DNA of 64,000 nt from NCBI RefSeq assembly GCF_900128505.1, contig NZ_LT669941.1:1969760-2033759 (forward strand), written 5' to 3'. The notes under the pieces were generated by a model. That model did no database searches. It was not told the origin of the DNA and saw only the letters and a program-made list of their open reading frames with translations. Positions 8,424 to 17,350 of the stretch are shown here, one piece after another. This stretch comes from Parabacteroides timonensis (GTDB taxonomy: Bacteria > Bacteroidota > Bacteroidia > Bacteroidales > Tannerellaceae). A program made the position numbers and the translations under genes. Position 1 is the stretch's first letter. Every line of letters starts with the position of its first letter.

Positions 8424-10685
8424 TTACTCTCCTTTTATCAAATCCTGTATCTTACTCTTGTCCCCCACAACCCATACCAGGTCATCCATTTCAAAAATCG
8501 TATCGTTGTCCGGCGTTATCAGGGAATCGCCATTACGTTCAAGGCCAACGATCAGACAATTATATCGGCGACCTACATTCGACTGCGTAATACTTTGGCC
8601 GAGGAATGGGAAACTCTCGTCGACAATAAATGAGTTGACTGTAATCTCTTCCGGTTGGTTTCCGCAATAGTCATCTCCATTCTGCTGATCTTCCAGTTTA
8701 GCCTGGAATGCTTTCAGCTGTTCATCCGTACCTACTACAACCACTTTGTCTTGCGGATAGATATGGTCGGAACCTCCTGGAATATAAATTTTATAATCTC
8801 CCCGGATAATCTCTACAATACTTACGCCGAAGTCCTTCCGGAGAGGCAATTCTGCCAACGACTTCCCGGCATAGGGAGAACAAGGAGAAACCGGCACTAC
8901 GGCCAGATGAATATCCTTATCACTCAACTGCTTGTTGAAACTCGTCTTCAACGGGTTACGCTTGCGGTCTACTTCCTCGCGGCGGTTCAAATTAGTAAGG
9001 AAATGGGCTTCCAGTTTGGAGTACTGGTTCAGATCGCGACGGAATAAAATAATCAGGATCAAGACACCAACGGCAATAATCGCACCTATACCATACTGCA
9101 CATGATAATACTTGATCAATACGATCGAAACGAACAGAATAGCCACAAACACCCTGAACAGCACAAGTGCCACCAGTTTCCCATGATTATATTTGTTATC
9201 TTTCCACAAACTCATAAACAACTCCGGCGAATTATTCTTATTTGCCACCAACCCGGCCAGAAAAGGTGTCATCAGGATAAGTGTCAATACACTCATAATA
9301 ATACTTCCCCACATTTCCATAGCTGGAAATTTCTCAACCATCAACGGATGAATCACCTTGGTAGACAACAATAGGATGGCTGTCAACAATACAGAATGGA
9401 TCAATATCTTTCCGACATACAATTTCAGCAACTTCCGCCAATCGCTATCATGATTAATCGTCTTCGATCCGGAAGAATACCGGTCGAGGAAATCACACGC
9501 CTTATCCGGTAATATTCTGTATAGCCATTCTGCAAACGGCCCCGACAGACGGATAAAGTAAGGAGTCGTAAAAGTGGTTATCACCGAGACTGCCACAATG
9601 ATCGGATACACAAAGTCGTCGAGCACCTTCAACGATACTCCTAAAGCTGCAATAATAAAGGCAAACTCTCCTATCTGCGCCAAGCTAAAACCCGATTGTA
9701 TAGATGTTTTAAGCGGTTGTCCCGACAACAGGACACCGAATGAAGAGAAAAAAGCCTTCCCGACAATAGTGACCAACGTAATCAGAATGACCGGCCATGC
9801 ATATTGTACCAGGATCGCCGGATCGACCAACATCCCTACCGAAACGAAAAAGATAGCCCCGAACAGGTCTTTCACAGGTTTAATAATATGTTCGATACGT
9901 TCTGCCTCAATCGTCTCCGCCAGGATCGATCCCATAATAAAAGCTCCTAGGGCAGCAGAGAAACCGGTCTTGGTAGCGACTACTACCATTCCCAAACACA
10001 AGCCGAGAGCTATTACCAACAACGTTTCATCATTCATCAGCCTCCTCACTTTTTTCAGCAAAGCCGGGATAACGAAAATACCGACTAAGAACCAAAGAAT
10101 CAGAAAGAAAGCGACTTTCAGGATACTACCTATCATTTCCTCTCCTGCAAACTCCTGGCTTACCGCCATTGTCGAAAGCAGTACCATCATGATTATGGCC
10201 ACCAGGTCTTCCACCACCAACGTCCCGAACACGATCCCTGTAAAGCGTTGATTACGTAATCCCAGATCATCAAAAGCTTTTATAATAATTGTTGTGGACG
10301 ACATCGACAACATCCCTCCCAGAAAAATGGAATTCATGGTAGACCACCCCAGCAAATGCCCGATCAGATACCCCACAATAAGCATGGTTATCACCTCCGT
10401 CATTGCAGTGATAAAAGCGGTAGACCCCACATTCATCAATTTCTTAAAACTAAATTCGAGCCCCAGGGCAAACAGAAGGAATACGACTCCCATCTCGGCC
10501 CAAAGATTGATATTCTCAACATCGACAACGGTCGGAAAGATGTGGATATAAGGCCCGGCCAATAGCCCGGCTACAATATATCCCAGTACGAGCGGTTGTT
10601 TCAGCCATTTAAATAATAAGGTTATTACACCTGCGGAAATAAGTATCAAAGCCAGATCGGAAATCAAATCGGGTAAATGCGACAT
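8424..10685 (-). CDS. CPA2-family monovalent cation/proton antiporter with two RCK_C domains
   Basis: The 753-residue membrane protein starts with a Kef/CPA2 transporter domain of about a dozen membrane helices (residues 1-400; PLVLGYIVAGLLAGP and LLFALGLEFSF are family signatures). A hydrophilic linker, a second group of about five helices (about 430-565) and two TrkA-C/RCK_C domains (about 595-670 and 680-750) follow. The family exchanges K+ or Na+ for protons in the inner membrane, and RCK_C domains usually bind a small regulator. No separate RCK_N nucleotide-binding domain is visible. It has its own -7 box and appears monocistronic. Confidence 0.9.
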   Translation of the reverse strand: MSHLPDLISDLALILISAGVITLLFKWLKQPLVLGYIVAGLLAGPYIHIFPTVVDVENINLWAEMGVVFLLFALGLEFSFKKLMNVGSTAFITAMTEVITMLIVGYLIGHLLGWSTMNSIFLGGMLSMSSTTIIIKAFDDLGLRNQRFTGIVFGTLVVEDLVAIIMMVLLSTMAVSQEFAGEEMIGSILKVAFFLILWFLVGIFVIPALLKKVRRLMNDETLLVIALGLCLGMVVVATKTGFSAALGAFIMGSILAETIEAERIEHIIKPVKDLFGAIFFVSVGMLVDPAILVQYAWPVILITLVTIVGKAFFSSFGVLLSGQPLKTSIQSGFSLAQIGEFAFIIAALGVSLKVLDDFVYPIIVAVSVITTFTTPYFIRLSGPFAEWLYRILPDKACDFLDRYSSGSKTINHDSDWRKLLKLYVGKILIHSVLLTAILLLSTKVIHPLMVEKFPAMEMWGSIIMSVLTLILMTPFLAGLVANKNNSPELFMSLWKDNKYNHGKLVALVLFRVFVAILFVSIVLIKYYHVQYGIGAIIAVGVLILIILFRRDLNQYSKLEAHFLTNLNRREEVDRKRNPLKTSFNKQLSDKDIHLAVVPVSPCSPYAGKSLAELPLRKDFGVSIVEIIRGDYKIYIPGGSDHIYPQDKVVVVGTDEQLKAFQAKLEDQQNGDDYCGNQPEEITVNSFIVDESFPFLGQSITQSNVGRRYNCLIVGLERNGDSLITPDNDTIFEMDDLVWVVGDKSKIQDLIKGE

Positions 10686-10715
10686 ATATATTTATTAATT
10701 AGTACGTTTAGTAAA

Positions 10716-10723
10716 CAAAAATA
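10716..10723 (-). promoter_or_regulatory. -7 box for the antiporter gene
   Basis: The minus strand reads TATTTTTG, matching TAnnTTTG, and would start transcription about 24 nt before the ATG at 10685. Confidence 0.5.
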
Positions 10724-10765
10724 ACATTTTCTGACGTTTTATCAAATATAGCTCCCTCTTTTTTC

Positions 10766-10773
10766 TAACTTTG
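10766..10773 (+). promoter_or_regulatory. -7 box for the esterase gene
   Basis: TAACTTTG matches TAnnTTTG; the predicted start near 10780 leaves a leader of about 40 nt before the ATG at 10822. Confidence 0.5.
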
Positions 10774-10821
10774 TTCCCTGTATTCACAAATAAAGAACTA
10801 TTAATTTAATACTGTCAGTAT

Positions 10822-11685
10822 ATGAAAAACAAATTGCTAATCAGTCTTGTTCTGTGCATTCTGTTCAATTTAAACGGAATGGGACAAAGCGCAGTCTTCG
10901 AGTCGTTAAAATTCGATAGTAAGAAGTTAGGCAAAGAAGTTTCTTACTCCATCTACCTGCCATCCGACTATAATACTTCGCAACGTAAATATCCGGTACT
11001 TTATCTGTTGCATGGCTATACTGATGACGAAACCATGTGGATACAAACCGGAGATGTGAAAGAAATCGTCGACAAAGCAATCAATAGCGGGGATGCTACA
11101 CAAATGATCGTTGTTATGCCCAATGCCTGGGACACTTGGTATATCAACCAATATGACGGCAAGGCTCCTTATGAAGATATGTTTTTTGAAGAACTGATTC
11201 CTTATATCGAAAAGACCTATCGTGCCCGCAGCCGTCAGGAGTTCCGTGCCATTGCGGGACTTTCCATGGGTGGCTACGGCTCATTCCTTTACTCACTGCA
11301 TCATCCGGATATGTTTTCCGCCTGTGCACCGCTCAGTGCCGCTATCTTCGACGACAGTGTTATGGAGAAGCGACAGGCTCAATCGCATAAGGATTTATTC
11401 AGCCGTTTGTTTGGTCCCGGACTGAACTACTGGCATAAGAACAGTGTGTTGAAGATACTTTCCGAATTGGATAAAGAAAATCTCCCGCGCATCCGTTATT
11501 ATATAGATTGCGGTGACAGAGACGGATTGCTGGAAGGTAATTACCAGGCTCATAAGATCATGCAGGAGAAAGGAATGAAACATGAATTCCGTGTGCGTGG
11601 AGGTGGCCATACATGGTTATACTGGCGTACAGCCCTGCCGGAAGTCTTGGAATTTGTAAGCGGAGCATTCCGCAGAAATCAATAA
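10822..11685 (+). CDS. Exported esterase, alpha/beta-hydrolase fold (esterase D / CE1-like)
   Basis: The 287-residue enzyme has a signal peptide (about 1-22) and the alpha/beta-hydrolase markers of the putative esterase family. HGYTDD lies near residue 65, the nucleophile elbow GLSMGGYG carries Ser148, and an acid in the DCGDRDGLLEGN segment and a histidine in GGGHTW complete the triad. Relatives remove acetyl or feruloyl groups from plant polysaccharides or hydrolyse small acyl esters. Which ester it uses cannot be decided here. It is not next to a SusC/SusD pair. A dehydrogenase remnant follows on the same strand. Confidence 0.88.
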   Translation: MKNKLLISLVLCILFNLNGMGQSAVFESLKFDSKKLGKEVSYSIYLPSDYNTSQRKYPVLYLLHGYTDDETMWIQTGDVKEIVDKAINSGDATQMIVVMPNAWDTWYINQYDGKAPYEDMFFEELIPYIEKTYRARSRQEFRAIAGLSMGGYGSFLYSLHHPDMFSACAPLSAAIFDDSVMEKRQAQSHKDLFSRLFGPGLNYWHKNSVLKILSELDKENLPRIRYYIDCGDRDGLLEGNYQAHKIMQEKGMKHEFRVRGGGHTWLYWRTALPEVLEFVSGAFRRNQ

Positions 11686-11705
11686 TAATCTTCCAATTTC
11701 TTTAT

Positions 11706-12159
11706 ATGAAAAAAGGAACAGCTGCCAATTACTGCCGTATCATTCTGATAACCAGAGCCTCTTCAGGGATATTATTCGGCTTCCAAATTTGCCGTGGAAG
11801 GTTTCAGTGAAGCTTTACAACACGAAGTACGCCCTTTTGGTATCCGTATCTGCCTGGTCGAGCCGGGAGACTTTTGTACAAACTTCACTGCCAATCGTTG
11901 TATTTCAGAAGTAACCCTCAGCCACCCGGAGTATCATGAAGCCTTTACGCATACAATGGCTGCCATTGAGGAGACGGAACAAAAAGGCACCCATCCTGAT
12001 AAGCTGGCACATACTATTAGCCGCCTGATAAAAAAGAAACGCCCTCCCTTCCGTACCAAAACCGGCCCTGTCGAACAAGTGTTGTTTGCCTGTTGCAAAG
12101 ATTGGCTTCCGGACAGGTTGGTTGCATGGGTGGTACGGAAAGGATACAGGCTGAAATAA
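11706..12159 (+). pseudogene. Short-chain dehydrogenase remnant with internal deletion
   Basis: The first reading frame opens at 11706 and gives a degraded NAD-binding start, RIILITRASSGI, where intact enzymes have TGASSGIG. At about 11768-11775 the match jumps directly to YSASKFAVEGFSEAL, the catalytic YxxxK region that normally lies some 130 residues further on. The two halves are in different frames: the first runs to a stop at about 11810, and the second continues in frame from 11773 to the TAA at 12157. The family is NAD(P)H-dependent SDR oxidoreductases. Loss of the central Rossmann fold and the frame change make it non-functional. The C-terminal 129 codons remain open, which suggests a fairly recent event. 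Confidence 0.82.
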
Positions 12160-12183
12160 GATAATATCTATACCACTCCTGTT

Positions 12184-13713
12184 TTAAAAGGCAAGAACGG
12201 GACGAACATAGGCAGCTGTGCTGAATTTGCTGGTCGATTGTACCAGGTAAGGAGCAAAACTACGGCTAACCAATAATCCCCAGTAATTCATACCATTGGA
12301 TTCCGTACTGCAAATAAAATAGTCAGCCATAACATTTGCAACGAAAGGAATTCCGATGCGGTTCGACATATAAGAGTTTATGTCCTCTATACCAGGCCCA
12401 AAGTTTTGAATAAAAGCATACCACTGACCTGAAGACGGAATATACCACCCACTGGTATCTTCCAGCTTTTCATTTGGATCCACATTAAAGCTACTCACTG
12501 CGGCAAAAGCCGGACAATTAGATTCATAATCATTCAAATTAAAGATTGCTTGTGTTTCCGCATATCCATCCATATTACTATTAGCAATATTCACATTAGT
12601 AATAAATATACCACTGTTCGCTCCTGTGGTGGACCATTTTACAACCTCTCCTGTATTCTTCAAAGCAATGACATACCCATTACGCCAACCCCGATCCTTG
12701 TCTTTTTGTGAAGTTACCGTACTGAAAACAAGACCGATACAAGTCTTGTTTCCATCTAATGTACTCCCCCAAGTCCCATCGGCATAAAAGAAATCACCAA
12801 CCTTCACCACATCAGGCAATGAAACTTCGGCGTCAACATCTTTTCCGGTACCATTTCCGGCATTCCAATCGGCTATATCGGAATCGTCGACTATCAAAGA
12901 AGAGTTCTTTACCGTAATATTAAAAAGGTAACTTTTTCCTGGGTTAAGTACTTCCGTGAAAGGAATATCAGCTTTATATACATTCTTTCCGATAGTTATA
13001 GTCAGCGTAGCGGCAGGTAGGTCCTGCGGTACGACAATCAGTGTTACCGAACGATTTTCATCCGTACCGGTATGTGTAAGCTGCAACTGTCCGGCCTCTT
13101 CGTCGGAGGCTGTAACAACACCGGTCGTAACATCAAACTCACCTTTCAGTTTCACACCTTCCAGAACAGCATTCAGCGTTTTAAAGTCTTCATTCGTATT
13201 CTCATTTTCACGGGTAATATTAAATATCAACTTGCTCATCTTATGTGAAAAGCGTAAATTCACTTCCGGTGAAGCCTGACTACCTGTTCCCGACGCATAC
13301 AGGAAATCTATCTTTTTCTGCTCTCCCGGTTGCCCTTGCAAGGTAACGTCTACCGGTATTTTCGAATTATTGATACTTTGAGTATAAGGATAATAGGCTT
13401 TGAAAGTTACTACGTCTGTCCCTTCATAAAAATATGTTTTAGCCGGTAGCCAGTCCACACTGCTTCCGCCACCACCTTCAAATGTACAGTTGATATTTTG
13501 ATAATCAATTACAAGGCTCTCATCTTCATAGGCCGTTATTCCGATGCGGTCACCTTTCTCCCAGGTTGCATCATAAGCTTTTGTATGAGGCTCAATACCA
13601 GCTGTAAAGGTCGCTGCGACTTGTTTACTCCCTCCCACAGGTTCTTCTTTACTACATGCAGCGCTCAATACAATGCCGACTACCGCCATTGCTAAAAATA
13701 GGTTTTTACTCAT
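12184..13713 (-). CDS. Fimbrillin-like (Mfa-type) lipoprotein
   Basis: The 509-residue protein has a lipoprotein signal with the lipobox ending at Cys20 (SAAC). The body reads as a fimbrillin-family protein: AAFTAGI..TKA near the N-terminus, then WEKGDRIGI, FKAYYPY, DFLYASG and RFSHKMSKLIF, all typical of Bacteroidales Mfa-like/FimA-like adhesins. The C-terminal third (about 300-509) looks like a separate lectin-like or FISUMP/DUF1566-type domain with DTSGWYIPSSGQWYAF. Such proteins are exported as lipoproteins and assembled into pili or displayed on the surface. No fim/mfa accessory genes adjoin it, so it may be an isolated minor pilin or surface adhesin. Confidence 0.82.
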   Translation of the reverse strand: MSKNLFLAMAVVGIVLSAACSKEEPVGGSKQVAATFTAGIEPHTKAYDATWEKGDRIGITAYEDESLVIDYQNINCTFEGGGGSSVDWLPAKTYFYEGTDVVTFKAYYPYTQSINNSKIPVDVTLQGQPGEQKKIDFLYASGTGSQASPEVNLRFSHKMSKLIFNITRENENTNEDFKTLNAVLEGVKLKGEFDVTTGVVTASDEEAGQLQLTHTGTDENRSVTLIVVPQDLPAATLTITIGKNVYKADIPFTEVLNPGKSYLFNITVKNSSLIVDDSDIADWNAGNGTGKDVDAEVSLPDVVKVGDFFYADGTWGSTLDGNKTCIGLVFSTVTSQKDKDRGWRNGYVIALKNTGEVVKWSTTGANSGIFITNVNIANSNMDGYAETQAIFNLNDYESNCPAFAAVSSFNVDPNEKLEDTSGWYIPSSGQWYAFIQNFGPGIEDINSYMSNRIGIPFVANVMADYFICSTESNGMNYWGLLVSRSFAPYLVQSTSKFSTAAYVRPVLAF

Positions 13714-13852
13714 ATTATTTTCTTTATTAGTGGATCACTTATCTTTCGACAAGGACAAAATAAAGAAAACAAATCAATTCAATTTGTGACATATTGTCAC
13801 TTGTTGCGCCAACTCGTCCCAGGCTTTAGGATATAGAGCCTACTCCACTCTG

Positions 13853-14848
13853 TTATTCAGCAATGCTGACCATCGTTTTACCGATACCGACTTTCTTCTC
13901 TTTGGCTGCACCGCCCTTTTCCTTATATAGATAGCCCCGGAACATACCGGTACTATTAAAAGGCATCGCTATATTCCCGTCTTTATCGACAGCGATCAGT
14001 CCACCATTACCTTCATTGGCATTCAGTTCTACGTTTATGATATAATCGGCAGCCTCTTCTACGGGTTCCTTCAGAAACTTATACCGGGCACACAAGTTAA
14101 AGGCCACGGCATGACGAATAAAATATTCACCGTGTCCGGTACAGGATACAGCACAACTCTGATTATCGGCATAGGTTCCGGCACCAATCACCGGTGAATC
14201 GCCAATACGTCCCCATTTCTTTTTAAACATACCGCCGGTACTCGTCCCAGCCGTCAAGTTTCCCTGTTTGTCCAGGACAACACAGCCCACCGTCCCGTTC
14301 TTTTTACTTTCCTGTTTCAGTTTATCGATCCATTTCATTGTCTTCGGAGTGGCGAAATACATATTATCGACCTGTTCCAATCCTTGTTCGGCAGCAAAGA
14401 GATCAGCACCTGTTCCGCTCAGCATAACATGGGGAGTCTTTGTTTTAACGGCGTAAGCAGCGTTGATCGGATTCTTGATTGTCTTAACCCCGGCTACAGC
14501 TCCGGCTGAAAGATCTTTACCTTCCATAATAGAAGCATCCAGCTCGAAAGTTCCATCGGCCGTACAGGTAGCACCTTTACCGGCATTGAATAAAGGATTG
14601 TTTTCAAAGTAGTTGATCACTGCCATAACGGCTTGAGGACCTTCTCCACCGGTAGCCAGAATACGGTCGCCGATCGATAAAGCCGAATCAAGAGCTGCAT
14701 AATATTGTGCAGAACGTACCGGGTCACTTTCAAGTCCGGCAACATCACCGGCACCACCATGTACAACGATTACATATTCACGATTCTGAGCCTGTAACAG
14801 ACAACCACCGGTCAGTAAAATAACTGTAAGAAAGAAATTTCTCAACAT
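13853..14848 (-). CDS. Isoaspartyl peptidase / plant-type L-asparaginase (Ntn hydrolase)
   Basis: The 331-residue enzyme has a signal peptide (about 1-20) and opens with VIVVHGGAG, the hallmark of the type 2 asparaginase family. The autocleavage and nucleophile motif is GTVGCVVLD with Thr186, and GTSTGG and NAGKGA are also conserved. The precursor cleaves itself before the threonine to give two subunits, which hydrolyse beta-aspartyl dipeptides and asparagine. Export places it in the periplasm. It lies downstream of the GH92 gene on the same strand, separated by the palindrome array at 14917-15020. Confidence 0.93.
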   Translation of the reverse strand: MLRNFFLTVILLTGGCLLQAQNREYVIVVHGGAGDVAGLESDPVRSAQYYAALDSALSIGDRILATGGEGPQAVMAVINYFENNPLFNAGKGATCTADGTFELDASIMEGKDLSAGAVAGVKTIKNPINAAYAVKTKTPHVMLSGTGADLFAAEQGLEQVDNMYFATPKTMKWIDKLKQESKKNGTVGCVVLDKQGNLTAGTSTGGMFKKKWGRIGDSPVIGAGTYADNQSCAVSCTGHGEYFIRHAVAFNLCARYKFLKEPVEEAADYIINVELNANEGNGGLIAVDKDGNIAMPFNSTGMFRGYLYKEKGGAAKEKKVGIGKTMVSIAE

Positions 14849-14916
14849 AAGAGAATCAATTTAAATTAGCAATAATAATACCAGATGATGCCTAACCAAA
14901 CATTTTGCCTTCATTG

Positions 14917-15020
14917 TGGCAGAGTCTTGCCACCGCAATGGCAGTAGCTTGCCATAACTATGGCAAATGTTTGCCACTGTATTGGCAAGACTCTGCCATA
15001 GTTATGGCAAAAGCTGGCAG
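14917..15020. repeat. Array of five 16-bp inverted repeats with exact 22-bp period
   Basis: Units start at 14917, 14939, 14961, 14983 and 15005. The first four read TGGCA-N6-TGCCA (TGGCAGAGTCTTGCCA, TGGCAGTAGCTTGCCA, TGGCAAATGTTTGCCA, TGGCAAGACTCTGCCA) and the fifth is degenerate. The 6-bp spacers are ccgcaa, taacta, ctgtat and tagtta. Unit 1 is the exact reverse complement of unit 4, and spacer 2 of spacer 4. The array lies between the stop of the GH92 gene and the start of the asparaginase gene. It is not a CRISPR: the spacers are too short and the units vary. The function is unknown. Confidence 0.9.
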
Positions 15021-15032
15021 TAGGAATATACC

Positions 15033-17249
15033 CTACTGTTTATACCAAACCGGTCCCGGCTGGTTACCCATCTCGAATTCAAGCGTTGCACCACTCATGA
15101 TCAGTTCGTGAGTGATATAGCTCTTATCATAAGGCTGTCCGTTCAGTTTAACCGATTGGATATAGATATTCTCTGCATTGACACCCGGAGCCAGAATCGT
15201 AAATACCTTACCATCCGCCAGATGCATTTTTACTTCGGGGAATAAAGGAGTACCGATCTCATACTGTCCGCTCACCGGATCGACCGGATAGAAGCCCATT
15301 GCACTGAACACGAACCAGGCAGACATCTGTCCGCAATCTTCGTTACCACAGATACCGTCGGGAGCATTCAGATACAGATCGTGTAATACTTCTGCCACAT
15401 ATTTCTGCGTTTTCCAGGGCTGGTCTACCTTATTATATAGATAGATCACATGATGGCTCGGTTCGTTGCCATGTGCATATTGCCCGATCATACCGGTACT
15501 AAAGATAGGCAGGTCTTCTTTTGCATCCGGTGCATACGTAAACATACTATCCAGCTTTTCTGTGAAACGTTCCTTGCTACCCAATAGGCCTATCAGACCA
15601 TCCAGATCCTGCGGCACATACCAGAAATACTGCCATGCATTACTTTCACAAATATCTTCCGTATAATCCTTGGCATCGAACGGGGTAACAAAGTTTCCTT
15701 TTTCATCACGCGGCTGCATAAAGGTTGTTTCGGGATTGTAGACATTCCGGTAGTTCTGCGAACGTTTATAGAACTCTTCTGCAATCTCTTTCTTTCCCAT
15801 CTTCTCAGCCATACGGGCAATACAATAATCGTCGTAGGCATATTCCATTGTTTTAGACAATGACCAGTTCTCCCATTTGACAGGATCGCTGATAGCCGGT
15901 ACATATCCTAGTTTCTTATATAATCCGATTCCACGGTAATCATCCCGGTTTGCCGTAGCAATACATGCCTGTAAAGCCAATTCCGGATTGAAGTTTCCGA
16001 TACCTTTCAGATAAGCATCCACAATAACAGGGACAGCATGGTAGCCGATCATCATATTCGTTTCATGGCCATAAAGGTTCCACAGCGGAAGAGCACCACT
16101 TTGTTCGTAGAACTTCAGGAATCCCTGTACCATATCGTTCACCCGTTTCGGATCGGTATAGGTAAACAGCGGATGAGCCGCGCGGTAAGTATCCCACAGA
16201 GAGAAGGTCGAATAGTTATTCCAACCGTCCGCTTTATGGATCTGGTTATCGGGACCATAATAAGAGCCATCGACATCACTGAAAATAGTCGGGGCAATCA
16301 TCGTATGATAGATAGCTGTATAGAACTTAACCAGGTCGTCGGTATTATTTCCATTTACTTCGATCTTCGATAGTTCTTTATTCCAGCGGGCAACCGCCTC
16401 TTTATGATACTTATCAAAATCATTCAGGGGAACTTCCGCCTGTAAATTCTTTGCTGCACCTTCCATACTGACACCCGAAATAGCGGTATTAACCAGTATC
16501 TCCTCATCCTTCTCCGTATTAAAATCGAAACGGGCTATGTAGGCAGTTCCAATCCGACCTTTATCCTTTGTTGCGATAGCAGTCGTATCCATGTGGTAAG
16601 CTACGAACGGTTTAGAGAAACGTGTCTGGAAATAAACATGCTGATCAGGCGACCATCCCTGAGAAAAACGATATCCGCGGATAGTCACGGAATCGACCAC
16701 TTCTATATAAGAATCGAGGGTAAAGTCCCAGTTCATCGCTTTCTTCAGGTTCAGGAACACGGAAGCTTCCGCTTTCGGGAAAGTATAGCGCTGTATACCG
16801 CAACGTTCGGTTGCCGTCAACTCTACATTAATATTATAGTCCTGCAACAAGACACGGTAATAACCGGCCGAAGCCGCTTCTTCATTATGCGAGAAAGTAG
16901 AATAAATACCGAGGGGAGCCGGAGCTTCTTTATAAGGACGTGTCACCGGCATAAAAGATATATCATACAAGTCGCCTGCTCCCGTACCGGAAAGATGGGT
17001 ATGGCTGAAACCGGCAATCGTTGTGTCAGGATAAAAATAACCGGAGATACGGTCCCAACCCGGCAATCCATTGTCCGGACTAAGCTGCACCATACCGTAC
17101 GGAGCCTGTGCTCCCGGATAGGTATTTCCGGTAAAATCAGTACCGATCAACGGGTTTACGTACTGTGTATAATCTGCCTCCTTCGGTTGCTCTGGCGTGC
17201 AGGCTACCAGAGCCAGCAGGGAGACCGCCAATAATGATATGTGCCTCAT
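15033..17249 (-). CDS. GH92 alpha-mannosidase family lipoprotein
   Basis: The 738-residue protein has a lipobox ending at Cys17 (LVAC). The N-terminal beta-sandwich begins YVNPLIGTDFTGNTYPGAQAPYG, the GH92 signature, and the (alpha/alpha)6 catalytic domain contains SLWDTYRAAHPL, GHETNMMIGYHAV and NEDCGQMSAWFV. GH92 enzymes are calcium-dependent exo-alpha-mannosidases, mostly acting on alpha-1,2, alpha-1,3 or alpha-1,4 mannose of N-glycans or yeast mannan. No susC/susD genes are adjacent, so it may scavenge host or fungal mannosides on its own. A -7 box lies at 17276 on the minus strand. Confidence 0.94.
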   Translation of the reverse strand: MRHISLLAVSLLALVACTPEQPKEADYTQYVNPLIGTDFTGNTYPGAQAPYGMVQLSPDNGLPGWDRISGYFYPDTTIAGFSHTHLSGTGAGDLYDISFMPVTRPYKEAPAPLGIYSTFSHNEEAASAGYYRVLLQDYNINVELTATERCGIQRYTFPKAEASVFLNLKKAMNWDFTLDSYIEVVDSVTIRGYRFSQGWSPDQHVYFQTRFSKPFVAYHMDTTAIATKDKGRIGTAYIARFDFNTEKDEEILVNTAISGVSMEGAAKNLQAEVPLNDFDKYHKEAVARWNKELSKIEVNGNNTDDLVKFYTAIYHTMIAPTIFSDVDGSYYGPDNQIHKADGWNNYSTFSLWDTYRAAHPLFTYTDPKRVNDMVQGFLKFYEQSGALPLWNLYGHETNMMIGYHAVPVIVDAYLKGIGNFNPELALQACIATANRDDYRGIGLYKKLGYVPAISDPVKWENWSLSKTMEYAYDDYCIARMAEKMGKKEIAEEFYKRSQNYRNVYNPETTFMQPRDEKGNFVTPFDAKDYTEDICESNAWQYFWYVPQDLDGLIGLLGSKERFTEKLDSMFTYAPDAKEDLPIFSTGMIGQYAHGNEPSHHVIYLYNKVDQPWKTQKYVAEVLHDLYLNAPDGICGNEDCGQMSAWFVFSAMGFYPVDPVSGQYEIGTPLFPEVKMHLADGKVFTILAPGVNAENIYIQSVKLNGQPYDKSYITHELIMSGATLEFEMGNQPGPVWYKQ

Positions 17250-17275
17250 TTGTTTACAATTTGTTTAAGTCCTGA

Positions 17276-17283
17276 CAAATATA
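17276..17283 (-). promoter_or_regulatory. -7 box for the GH92 gene
   Basis: The minus strand reads TATATTTG, matching TAnnTTTG, about 27 nt before the ATG at 17249 and just after the tatC terminator. Confidence 0.55.
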
Positions 17284-17284
17284 C

Positions 17285-17322
17285 AAAAAAAAGAGACGTA
17301 TCTGATGAATGATACGTCTCTT
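17285..17322 (-). terminator. Terminator of the tatA-tatC operon
   Basis: AAGAGACGTATC (17291-17302) and GATACGTCTCTT (17311-17322) form a perfect 12-bp stem with an 8-nt loop. On the minus strand it is followed by a run of T residues. It lies 29 nt past the tatC stop. Confidence 0.9.
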
Positions 17323-17350
17323 CCTATAACTATTTTCCAGTGTTTATAGT

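Noticed and set aside
9574..10251. 225-residue open frame on the plus strand
   Set aside because: It is antisense to the transporter domain of the antiporter; its Ile/Thr/Pro-rich composition mirrors the hydrophobic helices.
14917..15020. CRISPR array
   Set aside because: Spacers are only 6 bp, repeat units vary internally and no cas genes are present.
14905..15111. 68-residue open frame across the first palindrome array
   Set aside because: Its translation follows the repeat period and runs into the antisense of GH92; no start signal or homology is seen.
16593..17234. 213-residue open frame on the plus strand
   Set aside because: It is antisense to the GH92 gene and has no family features.
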